A stretch of DNA of 64,000 nt from Acinetobacter radioresistens DSM 6976 = NBRC 102413 = CIP 103788 (GTDB lineage: Bacteria > Pseudomonadota > Gammaproteobacteria > Pseudomonadales > Moraxellaceae), in NCBI RefSeq assembly GCF_006757745.1, contig NZ_AP019740.1, positions 992,001-1,056,000 of the forward strand, given 5' to 3'. Below the pieces are notes generated by a model. The model worked only from the letters and a program-made list of their open reading frames with translations, searched no databases and had not been told where the DNA came from. How positions within the stretch are numbered: position 1 is the stretch's first letter; each line of letters opens with the position of its first letter. The translations under genes were made by a program, and so were the position numbers. Of this stretch, positions 59,421 to 64,000 are shown piece by piece.

Positions 59421-60701
59421 TTAAGCGCGAACGCTGGATTCACCATGCTCGCGGTCTAGACCAAACGTAGTGTGTAAAGAGCGTACAGCCAGCTCCAGAT
59501 AGTTCTCTTCAATGATGACAGAGATCTTAATTTCAGATGTAGAAATCATCAGAATATTGATGCCTTCTTCAGCCAGGCCAGTAAACATTTTGCTTGCCAC
59601 GCCTGCATGGGAACGCATGCCAACACCGACAATAGAAACTTTGACGATATCATCACGAGTAGCAACTTCACGCGCACCAATCGCTTTAGCTGTTTCTTCA
59701 AGAATAGCTTTTGCTTTAGCCAGCTCACCACGGTTAACAGTGAAGGTGAAATCCGTAGTTCCATCTTCTTCAACATTCTGGATAATCATGTCGACTTCGA
59801 TATTGGCTGCACCAATCGGAGACAGAATTTTAGATGCAATACCTGGCTCGTCAGGAACCCCTAGAATAGTCAGTTTTGCTTCGTCACGGTTAAACGCGAT
59901 ACCTGAGATGATTGGCTGTTCCATGTTATCTTCCGCTTCTGTAGTGATGAGTGTGCCCACGTTCTTTTTGAATTCTTCGTCAAATGCGCCATCTTCGTCA
60001 TTGTCAAAACTTGATAATACGCGCAAAGGAACCTGATATTTACCTGCAAATTCTACAGAGCGGATTTGCAGTACTTTTGAACCAAGAGAGGCCATTTCCA
60101 GCATTTCTTCAAAAGAAATACGGTCAATTTTTTTAGCTTTTGGAGCAACACGGGGATCAGTGGTATAGACACCATCAACATCGGTGTAAATCTGGCATTC
60201 ATCTGCTTTTAGTGCTGCAGCAAGTGCAACACCAGTTGTATCTGAGCCGCCACGACCAAGCGTTGTGGTATTGCCCAATTCGTCTACACCCTGAAAGCCG
60301 GCAACCACGATCACACGACCTGCATCGAGGTGTTGGGTCATAACGTCAGTGTCAATTGATTCGATACGTGCCTTGGTGAATGCGCTATCGGTTTTAATGC
60401 CAACCTGGCGTCCGGTCAATGATTTAGCGTCAACGCCAATAGAGTTCAGCGCCATTGCTAACATGGAAATCGTTACCTGTTCACCCGTAGAAACCATCTG
60501 GTCAAGTTCGCGTGGGTCAGGATTTTCGGTAATGGCTTTCGCGAGAGCAAGTAAGCGGTTGGTTTCACCACTCATTGCTGACACTACTACCACTACCTTG
60601 TGGCCGTGCTCATGCCAGCGCTTCACACGACGAGCAACATTTAAAATGCGCTCGGGGGTACCCATAGAAGTACCGCCATATTTTTGAACGATTAATGCCA
60701 T
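59421..60701 (-). CDS. lysC: Aspartate kinase
   Basis: 426 residues. First step of the lysine, threonine and methionine pathway: phosphorylation of aspartate. KYGGTSMG at the N-terminus and TLGRGGSDTTGVALA hold the catalytic residues; two ACT domains (about 265-420) should give feedback control by lysine and threonine. It belongs to the alaS-lysC-csrA order known from Pseudomonas. The IS5-family element now separates it from csrA. Confidence 0.95.
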   Translation of the reverse strand: MALIVQKYGGTSMGTPERILNVARRVKRWHEHGHKVVVVVSAMSGETNRLLALAKAITENPDPRELDQMVSTGEQVTISMLAMALNSIGVDAKSLTGRQVGIKTDSAFTKARIESIDTDVMTQHLDAGRVIVVAGFQGVDELGNTTTLGRGGSDTTGVALAAALKADECQIYTDVDGVYTTDPRVAPKAKKIDRISFEEMLEMASLGSKVLQIRSVEFAGKYQVPLRVLSSFDNDEDGAFDEEFKKNVGTLITTEAEDNMEQPIISGIAFNRDEAKLTILGVPDEPGIASKILSPIGAANIEVDMIIQNVEEDGTTDFTFTVNRGELAKAKAILEETAKAIGAREVATRDDIVKVSIVGVGMRSHAGVASKMFTGLAEEGINILMISTSEIKISVIIEENYLELAVRSLHTTFGLDREHGESSVRA

Positions 60702-60720
60702 AGTTGTTCCATATAAGCCA

Positions 60721-60747
60721 TGACCCCGATTTCACCGATCAGGGTCA
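60721..60747 (-). other. Stem-loop between alaS and lysC
   Basis: TGACCC-c-GAT / ATC-a-GGGTCA in the 65-bp spacer, no T-run, so likely an mRNA structure rather than a terminator. Confidence 0.4.
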
Positions 60748-60766
60748 GTTACACAAAAAGTGAAGT

Positions 60767-63460
60767 TTATTTTGCTTCAAGCCAAGCAGTTAAATCTGCC
60801 ATGACCTGTTCAAACTTCTCGTTAAGTGGCGCGCCACCTTGTGCCAAGTCAGGTTTACCTCCACCTTTGCCACCGAGTTCCGTTGCAAGATGTTTAATGA
60901 TGTCACCTGCCTTGATAGATGAAGTGAAGTCTTTTGCTACAGATGCAATCAGGCTGACTTTGTCGCCGTCTACACCTGCAAGTACAATCACTGCATGGTC
61001 TAGTTTAGACTTGGTACTGTCGTGCAGGTTACGAAGAGATTTCGCATCCATACCCTGAACAGTGGTGATCAGTGTAGAACGACCTGCCACAGTCTGAACT
61101 TGGCTTAAAAGTTCAGCTGCCTGGAAGTTTGCCAACTTTTGGTTGAGCTGTTCAATCTGCTTCTGTAATGCGGATACATTTTCAACCGCAGTTTGAACAC
61201 GCTCTACAGTTTGATCTTTTTGTGCTTTTAACAAGCTGTTAATCTGATGAATATCAGAATCTGCCTTTTGAACCAGCTCAAGCGCTTTCGTACCTGTCAC
61301 TGCTTCAATACGTCGAATACCTGCGGCCACACCACTTTCAGAAGTGATTTTAAATAGACCAATATCACCTGTACGTTTAACATGAATACCACCACAGAGC
61401 TCAACCGAGAAGTTTTTCTCTTCAATAACCGAACCCATAGATAACACACGCACTTCGCTGCCATATTTCTCGCCAAACAGCATCATTGCACCTTTGGTTT
61501 TGGCAGTTTCAATATCCAGCAGTTCGGTAGTCACAGCAGTATTTGCAATAACCTCAGCATTAACAAGACGTTCGATTTGTTGAAGCTGCTCGAAAGTGAC
61601 AGGCTGGTCATTGGCAAAATCAAAACGCAAAATGTCGGAAGCAACCAGAGAGCCTTTTTGCTGTACATGCGAACCCAGAATTTGGCGAAGCGCAGCATGC
61701 AACAAATGTGTTGCTGAGTGATTACGCGCAGTTGCTGCACGAAGTTCTGCTTTCACGGTTGCTTCTACATTTTGAGTAACTTTTAGGTTACCCATCGTCA
61801 CGATGCCCTGGTGAACAAAAGCATTGCCAGATTTTTTAGTGTCCTGAACTTCAAAAATACCTGTTTCATTTTTGAAGATACCTGTATCACCAATCTGGCC
61901 GCCACTTTCTGCATAAAATGGCGTCTGGTTTAATACGATTAAAGCTTCGTCCCCTTCAGTAACTTCATCGACTAGAGTCCCATCTTTATAGATGGCAATA
62001 ATCTGGCCCTGACCTTCAGTGGCATCATAGCCACTGAACTCGGTTTCATCTTCAACTTTAACAATGCTGTTATAGTCCACTGCAAACTTGCCTGCTTCAC
62101 GCGCACGTTGACGCTGGGCAGCCATTTCTTTTTCAAAACCTGCCTCATCAATACTCAAGTCACGTTCACGTGCGATATCCGCTGTCAAGTCAACCGGGAA
62201 GCCATAAGTATCGTAAAGTTTAAATACAATTTCGCCTGGAATTATTGAGCCTTTTAGCTGAGTCAATTCACCTTCAAGAAGTTTTAAACCTTGCTCGAGT
62301 GTTTTTGCAAATTGCTCTTCTTCTTTGATCAGTGCAGCTTCGATACGTGCTTTATTGGCTTCAAGTTCCGGATAAGCTGTACCCATTACTTCAATTAGCG
62401 GCTGTAGCATTTTATAGAAGAATGTACCTGTTGCGCCGAGTTTGTTTCCATGACGTACAGCACGACGGATAATACGGCGAAGAACATAACCACGGCCTTC
62501 ATTAGACGGGTTAACACCGTCAGCAATCAGGAAACAGCAAGAGCGGGCATGATCTGCAACTACTTTTAAAGAAGCCGGGTACTGAACAGGCGTATTTTTT
62601 TCTTTAGCTTCGGCTTCAAGTGAAGCGGTATCTACACCAATAATTTCGGCAGCAGCTTTAAGTAAGTGCTGAAACAGGTCAATTTCATAGTTTGAATTAA
62701 CATGCTGTAAAACTGCGGAAATACGTTCGAGTCCCATACCGGTATCCACAGAAGGTGCCGGAAGTGCATGTAAAACTCCGTCAGCAGTACGGTTAAACTG
62801 CATGAAAACGTTGTTCCATATTTCAATAAAGCGATCACCATCTTCTTCAGGAGTGCCTGGCAGTCCGCCCCAAATATGGTCACCGTGGTCATAGAAAATT
62901 TCAGAACATGGACCACATGGACCTGTATCACCCATTGCCCAGAAATTATCCGAAGCGTATTTTTCACCTTTGTTATCACCAATACGGATAATGCGCTCGG
63001 CATCCAGACCAATTTCCTTGTTCCAGATATCAAAAGCTTCATCATCAGTATGATAAACCGTCGCATATAAACGGTCTTTAGGAAGTGCCAGCCATTGCTC
63101 GCTGGTTAAGAATTCCCAGGCAAACTTGATGGCATCACGCTTAAAATAATCACCAAAAGAAAAGTTACCCAGCATTTCAAAGAAAGTATGGTGGCGGGCT
63201 GTGTAGCCTACATTGTCGAGGTCATTATGTTTGCCGCCAGCACGTACACATTTCTGGCTAGAGACTGCTCGTACATAATCGCGTTTTTCTGCACCTAAAA
63301 AGCAGTCTTTAAACTGGTTCATGCCTGCGTTGGTGAAAAGCAGGGTAGGATCATTGGCGGGTACTAGTGAACTTGACGCGACACGTGTATGCCCTTGCGA
63401 TTCAAAGTAACGCAAAAATGCTTCACGAATTTCAGCTGATGTCATAAAACGAGTACTCAC
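60767..63460 (-). CDS. alaS: Alanine-tRNA ligase
   Basis: 897 residues. Domains in order: class II catalytic core ([22 protein letters not shown]..), tRNA-recognition domain, editing domain with zinc-type [12 protein letters not shown] and [13 protein letters not shown], and C-Ala domain with [14 protein letters not shown]. The start at GTG 63460 is chosen because AAGGAG lies 10 bases before it; the conventional ATG (63445, [11 protein letters not shown]) lies 15 bases downstream and has no site of its own. A well-spaced promoter is at 63568-63596. Confidence 0.95.
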   Translation of the reverse strand: MSTRFMTSAEIREAFLRYFESQGHTRVASSSLVPANDPTLLFTNAGMNQFKDCFLGAEKRDYVRAVSSQKCVRAGGKHNDLDNVGYTARHHTFFEMLGNFSFGDYFKRDAIKFAWEFLTSEQWLALPKDRLYATVYHTDDEAFDIWNKEIGLDAERIIRIGDNKGEKYASDNFWAMGDTGPCGPCSEIFYDHGDHIWGGLPGTPEEDGDRFIEIWNNVFMQFNRTADGVLHALPAPSVDTGMGLERISAVLQHVNSNYEIDLFQHLLKAAAEIIGVDTASLEAEAKEKNTPVQYPASLKVVADHARSCCFLIADGVNPSNEGRGYVLRRIIRRAVRHGNKLGATGTFFYKMLQPLIEVMGTAYPELEANKARIEAALIKEEEQFAKTLEQGLKLLEGELTQLKGSIIPGEIVFKLYDTYGFPVDLTADIARERDLSIDEAGFEKEMAAQRQRAREAGKFAVDYNSIVKVEDETEFSGYDATEGQGQIIAIYKDGTLVDEVTEGDEALIVLNQTPFYAESGGQIGDTGIFKNETGIFEVQDTKKSGNAFVHQGIVTMGNLKVTQNVEATVKAELRAATARNHSATHLLHAALRQILGSHVQQKGSLVASDILRFDFANDQPVTFEQLQQIERLVNAEVIANTAVTTELLDIETAKTKGAMMLFGEKYGSEVRVLSMGSVIEEKNFSVELCGGIHVKRTGDIGLFKITSESGVAAGIRRIEAVTGTKALELVQKADSDIHQINSLLKAQKDQTVERVQTAVENVSALQKQIEQLNQKLANFQAAELLSQVQTVAGRSTLITTVQGMDAKSLRNLHDSTKSKLDHAVIVLAGVDGDKVSLIASVAKDFTSSIKAGDIIKHLATELGGKGGGKPDLAQGGAPLNEKFEQVMADLTAWLEAK

Positions 63461-63567
63461 AACCAAGTCACTCCTTAGTCTTAATTTGGTTAGGTACATC
63501 TAATTCTAAGGTCAAAAGGTGACAGCTTAGTGATTGATGTAAAGGTAAAACTTTAAAAAAACGCCAA

Positions 63568-63596
63568 ATTATACCGGAAAATATAAGGGGCACCAA
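63568..63596 (-). promoter_or_regulatory. alaS promoter
   Basis: On the minus strand TTGGTG-N17-TATAAT, with the -10 at 63568-63573 and the -35 at 63591-63596, about 110 bases before the alaS start. Confidence 0.6.
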
Positions 63597-63714
63597 CGTT
63601 TTTACCATCAAAATAGCGATAAAACCAGGATTATTCAAAAATGCTGTGTCCAAGTACAAGCTGGATGTTTTAACATAGGCATCGTTCTTTTACTGGGTAA
63701 AACAAGGATCTGTC

Positions 63715-64000
63715 ATGCAGCGAGTGGCCATCAATGGTTTTGGACGTATCGGTCGAAATGTACTGCGTGCCTGGTTTGAAAACCCGAAAGCCTTTAATTT
63801 TGATATTGTAGCCATTAACGATATTGCTGATGTAGAAACTCTGGTTCATCTGTTCAGGTATGATACTACTCACGGCCGTTTTGCTGGGAATGTAGAAATA
63901 TCACAGAAAAATGAACAGATTGTGCTAAATATTTCTGCCGGTACAAAAACACTCAATGTGCGCGTATTAAATATCGCGGAACCGGCAGCGCTTCCATGGC
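63715..64000 (+). CDS. gap: Glyceraldehyde-3-phosphate dehydrogenase, N-terminal part (truncated by window edge)
   Basis: 95 residues visible. The NAD-binding motif INGFGRIGRNVLRAW is at the N-terminus, followed by VAINDIADVETLVHLFRYDTTHGRF, typical of type I GAPDH. An erythrose-4-phosphate dehydrogenase (Epd) has a very similar start and cannot be excluded. AAGGAT lies 5 bases before the ATG. Divergent from alaS. Confidence 0.85.
   Translation, partial: MQRVAINGFGRIGRNVLRAWFENPKAFNFDIVAINDIADVETLVHLFRYDTTHGRFAGNVEISQKNEQIVLNISAGTKTLNVRVLNIAEPAALPW

Overview
The window looks like a chromosomal segment of an Acinetobacter species. This rests on low-GC gammaproteobacterial proteins, the gene orders nudJ-mnmA-hflD-purB and alaS-lysC-csrA, an L-2,4-diaminobutyrate decarboxylase, surE next to an nlpD-like gene with no rpoS beside it, and insertion sequences of types common in Acinetobacter. 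Most of it is core housekeeping DNA. The accessory signals are two insertion sequences, several AT-rich gene-poor stretches and a few broken genes.

Layout. 1-5.2 kb: end of a PLP decarboxylase (ddc), then an Lrp/AsnC regulator divergent from a thiamine-diphosphate 2-keto-acid decarboxylase and an aromatic-type amino acid permease, which together suggest a small aromatic amino acid catabolic or auxin-type module. 5.2-10.9 kb: the pstSCAB phosphate importer behind a Pho-box-like array of three 11-bp-spaced repeats. 10.9-14.5 kb: a membrane-protein ORF split by an in-frame TGA, a SohB-type protease, a DUF1269-type protein and a YjdF/DUF2238-type membrane protein. 14.6-18.4 kb: the purB, hflD, mnmA, nudJ operon. 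19.2-25 kb: gamma carbonic anhydrase-like protein, D-Ala-D-Ala carboxypeptidase, two paralogous small secreted proteins, surE, NlpD-like lipoprotein and a LysR regulator. 25-30.5 kb: argD, grxD and a Lon-related protease gene cut in two by an IS30-family element. 30.7-34.9 kb: an enlarged AmpG-like transporter, gloA, a bile-acid-symporter-family protein and rpmE with a structured leader. 34.9-40.4 kb: a FimX-like degenerate EAL protein with a PilZ-like partner (c-di-GMP/type IV pilus signalling), then epmB divergent from efp. 40.6-47 kb: cstA with its small YbdD-type partner, and a MoxR/DUF58/TgpA transglutaminase operon followed by tRNA-Val(GAC). 47-52 kb: small lipoprotein, small hypothetical proteins, a KGG-motif stress protein, a SulP transporter, long AT-rich spacers and two orphan terminators that may mark small RNAs. 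52-57.8 kb: purine permease plus adenine deaminase, a two-gene glucosylglycerate-type compatible-solute pathway, a lipoprotein and rnhB. 57.8-64 kb: csrA, an IS5-family element with a 9-bp target duplication inserted between lysC and csrA, lysC, alaS and the start of a GAPDH gene.

I see no CRISPR array, prophage, integron or obvious defence island. The best leads for something undescribed are the IS-split Lon-related protease, the AmpG-like transporter with a large extra soluble insert, the split membrane ORF, the secreted paralogue pair, and the orphan-terminator RNAs.
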